Assembly: GCA_009773635.1 (NCBI GenBank)
Contig: WSYC01000008.1
Coordinates: 42,778 to 106,777, forward strand
Direction: 5' to 3'
Length of the DNA: 64,000 nt
Source of the DNA: Beijerinckiaceae bacterium
Lineage (GTDB): Bacteria > Pseudomonadota > Alphaproteobacteria > Rhizobiales > Beijerinckiaceae
Positions within the stretch are counted from its first letter, which is position 1. Each line of letters begins with the position of its first letter. A program made the translations under genes and the position numbers. Under the pieces are notes generated by a model, which was not told the DNA's origin, did not search any database, and saw only the letters and a program-made list of their open reading frames with translations. Below are positions 27,978 to 35,961 of this stretch, piece by piece.

Positions 27978-28894
27978 CGGTTGAGCCGGACACGCCCGGC
28001 CTCCGAGACATCGTAGCCACCCAGGAGCGTAGCCTGCCGGACGAATTCCGGCTTGCGCATCAAGGCAAACAGCGCCTGCGGCCCGGGTTCGAAATAGCTG
28101 CGCCGACGCATGGCGAGATCAAAATGCTCCCAGACAACCGGCACGAAGGTGAGGCCATGCGCCAGCGCCACCGAGCGCGTCGCGATGCCGCAATCGATCT
28201 CGCCCGCGCGGATGCCGAGCGCAAGATCATGCCCGGTGGGGTAGGTCGTGTCCATCCTCGTGCGATCATCCGCAGGGGTGGCGGCGCCGATGTGTTGCTC
28301 AATGGATAAGCCTTGCCGCGCCATCAGCGATTCCAGCAGGAGCTGCGCGCCAGCGCCCTTCTGGCGCAGTCCGATGCGGGCACCGGACCGAACGGCGGAA
28401 CCTAATCCGTCGATCCCGAGCGGATTACCAGCAGCGAGCATCAACCCCTGCTCGCGGCGCGCGAACGCGATCAGCACGACGTCGTGAAAGCCCTGATCCG
28501 CCAGAATGGCGGCTTCGTTGGCATCATCCGCGCCGTCGGCGTCGTGAAGATGGACCGCGGCCAGCATGACCTCATTACCCGCCAGATGAGTCAGCCCGGC
28601 CTCGGACCCCTCGGACAGCAGCGCCAGGCCAGCGCCGGATCGACGCACGGTCCACTCCAGCAGGAGGTCGTGACTGCCGCCGACGATAGCGGGCGGCGCG
28701 AGCGCCGCAAAACCGGCCGGCGCGGTCAGGCCCGCCGCGACCCAGCGATCGAGCGCCGCACGCGGGAAGAGCCATTTCCCCGTGACTTTCGAGCAGGGAA
28801 CAGCGCCATTCGCCACGAGATCGTAGAGTTTGCGCTCCTTGATGTGGAGATAGGCGGCCGCCTGCTCGGTGCTGAGGTAGGAAATGTCCTGCAT
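27974..28894 (-). CDS. HTH regulator with molybdate/tungstate-binding-like domain
   Basis: A 306-residue protein with an excisionase/MerR-type helix-turn-helix (LSTEQAAAYLHIKERKLYDL, then KVTGKWLFPRAALDRWV, residues 7-52). A cytoplasmic PBP-like domain of the COG1910 type follows from ~70 (GGSHDLLLEW, RQKGAGAQLLLE, TYPTGHDLALGI). Single-component proteins of this form are inferred to sense molybdate or tungstate. ATG 28894 (MQDISYL) gives the whole HTH; longer in-frame readings reach over the divergent gene and are unlikely. It is the first gene of the operon and divergent from tupB. Confidence 0.85.
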   Translation of the reverse strand: MQDISYLSTEQAAAYLHIKERKLYDLVANGAVPCSKVTGKWLFPRAALDRWVAAGLTAPAGFAALAPPAIVGGSHDLLLEWTVRRSGAGLALLSEGSEAGLTHLAGNEVMLAAVHLHDADGADDANEAAILADQGFHDVVLIAFARREQGLMLAAGNPLGIDGLGSAVRSGARIGLRQKGAGAQLLLESLMARQGLSIEQHIGAATPADDRTRMDTTYPTGHDLALGIRAGEIDCGIATRSVALAHGLTFVPVVWEHFDLAMRRRSYFEPGPQALFALMRKPEFVRQATLLGGYDVSEAGRVRLNR

Positions 28895-28925
28895 GAGTAT
28901 GCATGTTAGCGCATAAATTCCGTAC

Positions 28926-28954
28926 TTGCCAAGATATGATCGCAATTCATAACA
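28926..28954 (+). promoter_or_regulatory. Candidate tup promoter with operator-like palindrome
   Basis: TTGCCA (28926-28931) and CATAAC (28948-28953) resemble -35 and -10 elements 16 bases apart. The palindrome TATGA-TCGCAAT-TCATA (28935-28951) covers the spacer. This is the usual layout for repression, and the HTH gene next door is the likely regulator. The element is a reading of the sequence, not measured. Confidence 0.5.
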
Positions 28955-28988
28955 ATCGCACCCGTATGCAGGATGTGATGGGAGCAGG

Positions 28989-29699
28989 ATGGAACCGGTA
29001 GACGCCTTTGCCAACGCCTTCCGGTTGGTGCGCGAGCTTGATCCGGCGTTTACCGGTATTGTCGCCCTGTCCCTGCGGGTCACGGGCAGTGCGGTACTGA
29101 TCGCGGCGCTGATCGGTTTGCCGCTTGGAGCGTTGCTCGCGTTGTCGCGCTTTCCGGGGCGCAGCGGGGTCATCATTCTCGTCAGCGCGCTGATGGGGCT
29201 TCCGCCGGTTGTGGCCGGGCTTGCCATCTTCCTGCTTCTGTCGCGGGCGGGGCCGCTTGGCGGTTTCGGCTGGCTGTTCTCGCCGACGGCGATGATTCTC
29301 GCGCAGGCCGTTCTCGTCCTGCCGATCGTGATCGCGCTGACACGGCAGGTAATCGAGGATCTCTGGGCGGAATACCGCGAGCACCTGATGTCGATCGGAA
29401 TGACGGGTATCCGTGCCATTCCGACGCTGTTGCGGGAAGCGCGTTTCTCGCTCGCAACGGCGCTGCTGGCCGGGTTCGGGCGTGCCAGCGCGGAGGTGGG
29501 CGCGGTGCTGATCGTCGGCGGCAATATCGCCGGCTATACCCGCACGATGACGACCGCGATCGCACTCGAGACCTCGAAGGGTGATCTGCCGCTGGCGCTT
29601 GGGCTGGGGCTGGTTCTGATCGCGCTGACCTTGCTCATCAACGCGCTCGCCTATGGCGTGAGCCGCATTGGCCTGCGCACCGCTGGGCAGGGCGCATGA
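28989..29699 (+). CDS. tupB: Tungstate ABC transporter permease
   Basis: A 236-residue membrane protein with about five to six hydrophobic segments. The EAA-like loop EYREHLMSIGMTGIRAIPTLLREAR marks a single-family ABC importer permease; GLPPVVAGLAIFLLLSRAG and EVGAVLIVGGNIAGYTRTMT match the Tup/Mod-type group. It forms the tupBCA operon with the following genes and overlaps the next by four bases. The group transports oxyanions; tungstate is inferred because the binding protein has Tup marks. Confidence 0.9.
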   Translation: MEPVDAFANAFRLVRELDPAFTGIVALSLRVTGSAVLIAALIGLPLGALLALSRFPGRSGVIILVSALMGLPPVVAGLAIFLLLSRAGPLGGFGWLFSPTAMILAQAVLVLPIVIALTRQVIEDLWAEYREHLMSIGMTGIRAIPTLLREARFSLATALLAGFGRASAEVGAVLIVGGNIAGYTRTMTTAIALETSKGDLPLALGLGLVLIALTLLINALAYGVSRIGLRTAGQGA

Positions 29700-30415
29700 C
29701 AGGCTCCGCCTCCATCCTGCCGTTGCGCGTGGATAGCCTCGGCTTTTCTGCCGATAGTCGGACGCTGCTTGCTGATGTCTCCTTCACCCTGCCGGCTGGT
29801 GGGATCACAGCAGTCATTGGCCCGAACGGTGCCGGCAAATCGCTGTTGCTGCGCCTCTGTCACGGGCTGCTGATGCCAGGCGCAGGGCGCGTCGAATGGG
29901 CCAGAGATCGTGCCGGACGCAAACGCCACGCCATGGTGTTCCAGCGTCCGGTCATGCTGCGGCGTTCGGCCGAAGCCAACCTCGAGCACGCTCTCGCCGC
30001 CGCCGGCTGGGCCAGCGTGGAGCGGCGCGAGCGGGTTCTGGCCGCGCTCGCCCGCTTCGGCCTTCAACCTCTCGCTGATAGCCCGGCCCGCCTGCTCTCC
30101 GGCGGCGAGCAGCAACGGCTCGCCATCGCACGGGCCTGGGCGCTGGCACCGGAGGTGATCTTTCTTGATGAGCCCACATCCCACCTCGATCCCGGTGCAA
30201 CACGTCAGATCGAGACGATGCTTTTTGCGCTGGCGGCGGATGGCGTAACGCTGGTGATGGCGACGCATGATCTCGGCCAGGCACGACGGCTCGCGCATCG
30301 CGTTTTGTTTCTCAACCGGGGCCAACTTGTCGAGGATGCGCCGGCCCCGATGTTTTTCGAAAGCCCGGCAACCGCCGAAGCGAAAGCCTTCGTTGCCGGA
30401 GATTTGCTCTGGTAG
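29696..30415 (+). CDS. tupC: Tungstate ABC transporter ATP-binding protein
   Basis: A 239-residue ABC ATPase: Walker A GPNGAGKS, Q-loop MVFQRPVMLRRS, signature LSGGEQQRLAIARA, Walker B VIFLDEPTSHLD, and the H-loop in MATHDLGQAR. It powers the Tup importer with the preceding permease. There is no TOBE domain, which fits TupC rather than ModC. It starts in an ATGA overlap with tupB, and the binding-protein gene follows after about 20 bases. Confidence 0.92.
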   Translation: MTGSASILPLRVDSLGFSADSRTLLADVSFTLPAGGITAVIGPNGAGKSLLLRLCHGLLMPGAGRVEWARDRAGRKRHAMVFQRPVMLRRSAEANLEHALAAAGWASVERRERVLAALARFGLQPLADSPARLLSGGEQQRLAIARAWALAPEVIFLDEPTSHLDPGATRQIETMLFALAADGVTLVMATHDLGQARRLAHRVLFLNRGQLVEDAPAPMFFESPATAEAKAFVAGDLLW

Positions 30416-30438
30416 CCCCTCAAGCCATGGAGTCTGTC

Positions 30439-31290
30439 ATGATCCGCCGTCGTTTCTTGTTTGCCGCAGCCCTGCTGGTGCCTTCGAGCCTCGCGCAGGC
30501 GCAGACCGCCGCACCGATTTCACCGCCCAAGGCGCCCTATATCGTGGTGTCCTCGACGACCTCGACGCAGGATTCGGGCCTGTTCAATCATCTCCTGCCG
30601 CTGTTCAAGGCGAAGACCGGCATTGACGTCCGCGTCGTCTCGCAGGGCACCGGACAGGCGCTCGATACCGGCAAGCGCGGCGATGCGGATGTCGTCTTCG
30701 TCCACGCCAAAGCGCAGGAGGAGAATTTCGTCGCCGGGGGGTTCGGTGTCGAGCGCAGGCCGGTGATGTACAATGATTTCGTGCTGATCGGACCGAAGAG
30801 CGATCCCGCCGGGATCAAGGGTACGAAGAATATCGCGGCGGCGCTGAAAGCGGTGCAGGAAAAGCAGGCTGCTTTCGTTTCGCGCGGCGATCGCTCGGGC
30901 ACGCATTCGGCGGAACTGGCGCTCTGGAAACTCGCCGGGATCGAGCTCAATGCGGTCAAGGGTAGCTGGTATCGCGAGATCGGGCAGGGTATGGGCGCGG
31001 CGCTCAATACGGCGGGGGCCATGTCGGCCTATGTGCTTGCCGATCGCGGCACATGGCTCAGCTTCAAGAACCGGGGTGATCTCGGAATCGTTGTCGAGGG
31101 CGACAAGCGTCTCTTCAACCAATACGGCGTCATCCTGGTGGACCCGGCCAAGCATCCGCACGTCAAGAAGGCGGAAGGGCAAGCCTTCATTGACTGGCTC
31201 GTCGGGCCGGAGGGGCAGAAAGCCATTTCGGACTACAAGATCGGTGGCGAGCAGCTGTTTTTTGCGAATGCCGGGCAGCCGGGGGTGTAA
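30439..31290 (+). CDS. tupA: Tungstate-binding protein TupA
   Basis: Periplasmic binding protein of the Tup importer, about 283 residues, with a cleavable signal (MIRRRFLFAAALLVPSSLAQA). The TupA hallmark STTSTQDSGLFNHLLP follows near residues 39-54; the family binds tungstate through the serine/threonine run there. SQGTGQALDTGKRGDADVVF and RGDRSGTHSAEL are further family marks. GGAGT before ATG 30439 decides the start over ATG 30427. Specificity for tungstate over molybdate is inferred from family marks. Confidence 0.92.
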   Translation: MIRRRFLFAAALLVPSSLAQAQTAAPISPPKAPYIVVSSTTSTQDSGLFNHLLPLFKAKTGIDVRVVSQGTGQALDTGKRGDADVVFVHAKAQEENFVAGGFGVERRPVMYNDFVLIGPKSDPAGIKGTKNIAAALKAVQEKQAAFVSRGDRSGTHSAELALWKLAGIELNAVKGSWYREIGQGMGAALNTAGAMSAYVLADRGTWLSFKNRGDLGIVVEGDKRLFNQYGVILVDPAKHPHVKKAEGQAFIDWLVGPEGQKAISDYKIGGEQLFFANAGQPGV

Positions 31291-31299
31291 CTACCTCCT

Positions 31300-31749
31300 C
31301 TAGCGCTCCTTCACCGCGTTCAGGATAAAGCTGGTACGCGTTCCGGCGACGCCCGGCACGACCTGGATCTGGCCGAGCATCGTGGCCGAAAAATCGGCCA
31401 TGTCGCGCGCGGCGATCTCGATCATGATGTCGCTATCACCGGAGACGATCCAGCAGCCGACGACGCCCGGGATGGCTTCGAGCGCCCGCGCGACATCGAT
31501 AGCCGGGACATGCGCCTGCCGCTGGACCGCGGCAAAGGCCCGCATCCCTTCGCCCATTGCGGTGGCGTCAAGCCGCGTAGCATAGCCCCGGATGATTCCG
31601 GTTGCCTCCATCTGCCGGATGCGGCGGGAGATCGCCGAATGCGACAGCGGCACAATTTCAGCGAGTTCGAGGTTGCTCAGGCGCGCATTGGCCCGCAGAG
31701 CCTCGAGAATCTGGCGATCGAAAACGTCGAGAACAGGCTTCATGTGCAA
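31300..31749 (-). CDS. Lrp/AsnC-family transcriptional regulator
   Basis: A 149-residue Lrp/AsnC regulator: N-terminal winged helix (FDRQILEALRANARLSNLELAEIVPLSHSAISRRIRQME pattern; motifs LSHSAISRRIRQ, GIIRGYATRLD) and C-terminal RAM domain (AIPGVVGCWIVSGDSDIMIEI). It diverges from a PLP gamma-lyase-type gene, the same arrangement as MdeR/MdeA, so it probably controls that gene in response to an amino acid such as methionine. No second target is obvious in the window. Confidence 0.92.
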   Translation of the reverse strand: MHMKPVLDVFDRQILEALRANARLSNLELAEIVPLSHSAISRRIRQMEATGIIRGYATRLDATAMGEGMRAFAAVQRQAHVPAIDVARALEAIPGVVGCWIVSGDSDIMIEIAARDMADFSATMLGQIQVVPGVAGTRTSFILNAVKER

Positions 31750-31917
31750 ACTTTGTGCGCGAAGGCAGGGCAGGGCGACCTGCTAATACAAAATATAGCG
31801 CATGGGCGCAGTCATCTGCAATAATTTTGATATTTCACTTCATCAGCGCGCACTTATTGCAAAAACTGAAAATATTGCTGATCCTCCGGAGGCTCAGGCA
31901 TCAAGGGAGAGCGCATC

Positions 31918-33189
31918 ATGGCCAAGGATTTCCGCGACACCCACATCGGCGCGCATAAGCTGCATCCGGAAACGCTGATGCTGGGGTATGGTTTTGACCC
32001 CGCACTCTCCGAAGGCTCGGTGAAGCCGCCGGTCTTCCTGACCTCGACCTTCTGTTTCCCGAGCGCCGATGCCGGCCGAGAATTCTTTGATATCGCGGCG
32101 GGTCGGGCCACCGGCAAGAATGATATCGACGGCGGACTGGTCTATTCCCGCTTCAACCACCCGAACGCGCAGATCGTCGAGGAGCGGCTCGCCTTGTTCG
32201 AGGGGGCGGATGCCGGCGCGGTATTTTCATCCGGCATGGCGGCGATTGCCACCATCCTGTTCGCGCATTGCCGACCGGGTGACATCATCCTGCACTCGCT
32301 GCCGCTCTATGGCGGCACGGATGCGATGCTGAACAAGGTGCTGCCAAATTTCGGTATCCGCGCGATGCCGATCGCCGACCCCAATGATCCCGAGGCGATG
32401 CGGGCTGCGGTGCGCGACGCTGAAGCCGCTGGCCGGCTGGCGATGATCTATCTCGAAACGCCGTCGAACCCGCTGGCGACGCTGGCCGATATCGGCCTCG
32501 CCTCCGACATGGCCGGCGAAAGCGCGACCCGGCAGAAGCATCGCCCGCTGGTGGTGGTCGACAATACCCTGCTCGGGCCGGTGTTCCAGAACGCGCTCGC
32601 TGCGGGTGCTGACCTCTCGCTCTACTCACTCACCAAATACGTCGGCGGGCATTCCGATCTGATCGCCGGCGGGGTGCTTGGCCGGCGCGAACCAATGACG
32701 CCGGTGCGGGCGTTGCGCGGGCTGCTTGGCGGCAATCTCGATCCACACTCATGCTGGATGCTGTCGCGTTCGCTCGAAACCGTAACGTTGCGCATGGAAC
32801 GCGCGGCTGCCAATGCGCTGACGATTGCCCGCTGGCTCAGCGCGCACAAGGAGGTGCAGGCCGTGCATTTTCCGGCGCTGGCGCAGGCCGGCAGTGTCCA
32901 GCACCGCATCTACCTCAAGCAGTGCAAGGGCGCGGGCTCGCTGATGTCCTTCGATGTCGGCACCCGCGAACGGGCGTTCCGCGTGCTCGACCGGCTGCGC
33001 ATCGTCAAGCTCGCGGTGAGCCTTGGCGGTACGGAATCGCTGGTCTGCCACCCCGCGACCACCGTTCAATCCGGAGTTCCGGTCGCGGCACGCCTCGCGA
33101 TGGGGGTAACGGACGGGTTGATCCGGCTGTCGGTGGGCATTGAACACGAAGCGGACCTGATCGCCGATCTCGAGCAGGCGCTGGCCTAA
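31918..33189 (+). CDS. Cystathionine gamma-synthase-family PLP enzyme (methionine gamma-lyase-like)
   Basis: A 423-residue member of the Cys/Met metabolism PLP family. The PLP lysine is in SLTKYVGGHSD; SSGMAAIATILFAH, YSRFNHPN and PLYGGTDAML are typical. It contains a longer N-terminal segment than MetB and lacks clear signs of one reaction: methionine gamma-lyase, cystathionine gamma-synthase and homocysteine lyase fit. The divergent Lrp regulator favours a catabolic lyase of the MdeA type. GGAGG lies about 25 bases before the start. It overlaps the stop of the convergent PrpD gene. Confidence 0.88.
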   Translation: MAKDFRDTHIGAHKLHPETLMLGYGFDPALSEGSVKPPVFLTSTFCFPSADAGREFFDIAAGRATGKNDIDGGLVYSRFNHPNAQIVEERLALFEGADAGAVFSSGMAAIATILFAHCRPGDIILHSLPLYGGTDAMLNKVLPNFGIRAMPIADPNDPEAMRAAVRDAEAAGRLAMIYLETPSNPLATLADIGLASDMAGESATRQKHRPLVVVDNTLLGPVFQNALAAGADLSLYSLTKYVGGHSDLIAGGVLGRREPMTPVRALRGLLGGNLDPHSCWMLSRSLETVTLRMERAAANALTIARWLSAHKEVQAVHFPALAQAGSVQHRIYLKQCKGAGSLMSFDVGTRERAFRVLDRLRIVKLAVSLGGTESLVCHPATTVQSGVPVAARLAMGVTDGLIRLSVGIEHEADLIADLEQALA

Positions 33190-34520
33190 GTCGCCACCAG
33201 CCGCGTCAGGCTGGTGAGCGGCTGGTGATCAATATCTGCGATCACACCCCAGAGTGCCTCCGCCTTCTCCGGTCCCAGCAGCGAAGCCGCCTTGGCGCGG
33301 ATTTTTGCCAGCCTGATATCCGGGGCAATCGGTTGATCGAGGTCATGGCGGGCGGCCAGTACAGCGCCTGAGCGTAAGCGAACCTCGACACGCGCCTCGG
33401 TATCCGGCAGCGCCGGGTCCGTTTCCACCTGCACGCGGTCGCGCAGCGCGATCAACGCGAGGTCGGCGCACACGGCATCGGTATAGGTGGTGAGCGCGCC
33501 GGTATCGCACCCCGCGAGCGCCATCGCGGCGGTCAGGCGATAGCTGAACTTCGCTTCGAGCCCGGTGGCGGGGCTTGCGATATTGCACACCTTCAGCCAG
33601 CGTGGATGTGTGGTGACGCGGACGGAGGCGATATCCTCCACCACAAACCCATGCTCAAAGCGCAGCGCGTTCAGCGCCTCGATCGCGGCGTGAAGGCCGT
33701 GGCAGCAGGCGTGGAACTTGTGCTGCACGGTTTCGAACCAGAAGACCTCGCCGAGCCCGGCGAGAATGGGCGCGGGATCGCCGTTTTCACCGGCGTGGGT
33801 TTCACCGAACCCCTGTTCGCATTCGAGACCATCCGGACGGGAGATAAACCCCGCTTTGGCCAGCAGTGCTGCTTCCACGCCGTTCGCGGCGGCCATGCCG
33901 GCATGGTAGGGTTTGCCCATGGTGCCGAACTGCGATTTGAGCCCGGAGGCACGCGTCGAGGCGATGCCCATCGCGTGTGCCATCGCGGTCGGATCGAGGC
34001 CGGCGAGCCGCGCCGCCGCCATCGTCGCGCCGAAAGTGCCTGATGTCGCGGTCTGGTGAAACCCGTGCTGGTAATGCTGGCGGCCGAGCCAGGTACCGAT
34101 CCGACAGGAAATCTCGACGCCGACAAGCGCCGCATCGAGGAATTCACCCCCCGTCGCGCCGGTCTTCTCGGCCATAGCGAGCGCCGCCGGGATGATCGCG
34201 ACGCTGGGGTGGCCGATATGCGCGAAATGCGTGTCGTCGTAATCAAGCGCATGCGAAGCCGTGCCATTGGCGAGTGCCGCCGCGCGGGCAGGTGCCTTGC
34301 CGTTCTGGCCGATGACCGTGGCTTCCGCCTTGCCGCCCTCGTCCTCTACACGGTCACGCACGATGCGGGCAACCGGCTCATCCCGCCCGGCGATGGCGAC
34401 CGCGCACCAATCGAGAAGCGAGAGCCGCATCACCTGACGCGCGCTTTCCGGCAGAGGCGCACCGCGGGTGCCGGCAAAGGCAATGAGGGCATCGGTAAGC
34501 GGCGCGGCGGAGGCGGGCAT
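33186..34520 (-). CDS. MmgE/PrpD-family protein
   Basis: A 444-residue protein of the 2-methylcitrate dehydratase fold. Family marks are LDYDDTHFAHIGHPSVAIIPAALA (bifurcated N-terminal helical domain), GTFGATMAAARLAGL, KPYHAGMAAANGVEAALLA and FHACCHGLHAAIEAL. PrpD dehydrates 2-methylcitrate; many paralogs act on other hydroxy- or aspartate-type acids, and no prpB/prpC lies here, so its substrate is open. ATG 34520 (MPASAAPL) is chosen; a longer in-frame reading to 34709 lacks family character. It is divergent from an OsmC gene. Confidence 0.88.
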   Translation of the reverse strand: MPASAAPLTDALIAFAGTRGAPLPESARQVMRLSLLDWCAVAIAGRDEPVARIVRDRVEDEGGKAEATVIGQNGKAPARAAALANGTASHALDYDDTHFAHIGHPSVAIIPAALAMAEKTGATGGEFLDAALVGVEISCRIGTWLGRQHYQHGFHQTATSGTFGATMAAARLAGLDPTAMAHAMGIASTRASGLKSQFGTMGKPYHAGMAAANGVEAALLAKAGFISRPDGLECEQGFGETHAGENGDPAPILAGLGEVFWFETVQHKFHACCHGLHAAIEALNALRFEHGFVVEDIASVRVTTHPRWLKVCNIASPATGLEAKFSYRLTAAMALAGCDTGALTTYTDAVCADLALIALRDRVQVETDPALPDTEARVEVRLRSGAVLAARHDLDQPIAPDIRLAKIRAKAASLLGPEKAEALWGVIADIDHQPLTSLTRLVAT

Positions 34521-34677
34521 GGGCGTTTCCCTGTTGAGCCCCAGTCGTGACATATCCGCCACCGACCGCAAAGAGGGTGGACAGGCATCCTGATGAGAAA
34601 TCCGCCGCACTTTCGGATGGACTTCGGGCGCATCGCCAGTAGACACTGGGCGCATCAAACCGAAGCGGAGATCCCGG

Positions 34678-35097
34678 ATGAAAGCGCGCGCAAAACTCAT
34701 CGAAGGCATGGCCTTTCTCGGGGAGGCCGGCAGCGGTCACACCGTGGTGATGGATGGTTCGCCCGAATACGGCGGGCGCAACATCGGCATCCGCCCGATG
34801 GAATTGCTGCTGGTCGGGCTTGCCGGCTGCACCGCCTTCGATGTCGTCAATATCCTGCGCAAGGGGCGCGAGGATGTCGCGGATTGCGTCGTCGAAGTCT
34901 CGGCGACGCGCGCGGGCGATGACCCCAAGGTCTTCACCGCGATCCATCTCGACTATCTCGTGAAGGGCAAGGGTCTCTCGGAAGCCAAGGTCGAGCGGGC
35001 GATTGCGCTTTCGGCGGAGAAATACTGCTCGGCCTCGATCATGCTCGGCAAGACCGCCGAGATCACGCATGCCTGGAAAACCGTGTCGGAGGGCTGA
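34678..35097 (+). CDS. OsmC-family peroxiredoxin-like protein
   Basis: A 139-residue OsmC/Ohr-fold protein. The two redox cysteines sit at Cys51 (LAGCTAFDVVNIL) and Cys117 (KYCSASIML), as in OsmC, and IRPMELLLVGLAG is a family mark. It probably detoxifies organic hydroperoxides or transfers sulfur in the cytoplasm. Only three bases separate its stop from the rhodanese gene, so the two are likely one operon. Confidence 0.92.
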   Translation: MKARAKLIEGMAFLGEAGSGHTVVMDGSPEYGGRNIGIRPMELLLVGLAGCTAFDVVNILRKGREDVADCVVEVSATRAGDDPKVFTAIHLDYLVKGKGLSEAKVERAIALSAEKYCSASIMLGKTAEITHAWKTVSEG

Positions 35098-35100
35098 GGG

Positions 35101-35955
35101 ATGGCGGAGGCTGTGACACCGCTCGTTTCAGCCGCGTGGCTTGCGGCGCGCGCCGGGGATGCCGGGCTGGTGCGGATCGACCTCCGGCTCGCCGCAGATG
35201 GTGGCCGCGCCGCCTATGAGGCCGCGCATGTGCCCGGTGCGATCTTCTCCGACTACGCCGCCGATGGCTGGCGGCGGAAGGTCGGCGATGTTCCCGGCCT
35301 GCTGCCGACGGATGAACATCTGGCCACACTGTTCGCCCGCCTCGGCATCGGCGGGGACCGGCATATCGTCCTCATTCCGTCGGGCACCAGCGCCAATGAT
35401 CTTGCGGCCTCCGCGCGGGCGTACTGGACCCTCAAGCTGACGGGGCATGACAGGGTGTCCATCCTCGATGGTGGCACGCGCGGATGGATCGCCGGGGGAA
35501 ATCCGGTCGAACAGGGGGCTGGCCCGTCAGGGGCTGGCACGCCGGGTTCTATCGGCACGAAAGCGCAGCTCCGCGCCGATGCCGCCGCGACGCTGGTCGC
35601 GCAGCGAACAGGCTCGCATGCGCTCATTGATGCGCGCTCGGCAAGCTATTTCGCCGGGCTGGAAAAAGCCTCGGAGGCGAAAGCTGCCGGGCATATTCCC
35701 GGCGCGATTTCAGCCGATTATGCCCGGCTTTTCGATGCTGCAACCGGTCGCCTGAAGCCGGTGGAGGAGCTTCGCGCATTGCTGGCCGCCGTGCCGGAGG
35801 GGCCGGTCATCAATTACTGCAATACCGGGCATACGGCGGCGCTGAACTGGTTCGTGCTGAGCGAGGTCTTCGGACGTCCCGGCGTGGTGCTTTACGATGG
35901 CTCGATGACCGACTGGACGCAGGATGCGAACCGGCCGGTGGCAAGAGGCGCGTGA
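35101..35955 (+). CDS. Two-domain sulfurtransferase (rhodanese family)
   Basis: A 284-residue tandem-rhodanese protein, as in 3-mercaptopyruvate or thiosulfate sulfurtransferase. The N-terminal domain is inactive in such proteins; here the C-terminal loop NYCNTGHTA carries Cys at about residue 240. Family marks: RIDLRLAADGGRAAYEAAHVPGA, ALIDARSASYFAGLEK, HIPGAISADYARLF. CNTGHT rather than CGSGVTA or CRxGxx suggests a variant, so the donor is unknown. It follows the OsmC gene and converges with metZ. Confidence 0.92.
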   Translation: MAEAVTPLVSAAWLAARAGDAGLVRIDLRLAADGGRAAYEAAHVPGAIFSDYAADGWRRKVGDVPGLLPTDEHLATLFARLGIGGDRHIVLIPSGTSANDLAASARAYWTLKLTGHDRVSILDGGTRGWIAGGNPVEQGAGPSGAGTPGSIGTKAQLRADAAATLVAQRTGSHALIDARSASYFAGLEKASEAKAAGHIPGAISADYARLFDAATGRLKPVEELRALLAAVPEGPVINYCNTGHTAALNWFVLSEVFGRPGVVLYDGSMTDWTQDANRPVARGA

Positions 35956-35961
35956 GCCCGG

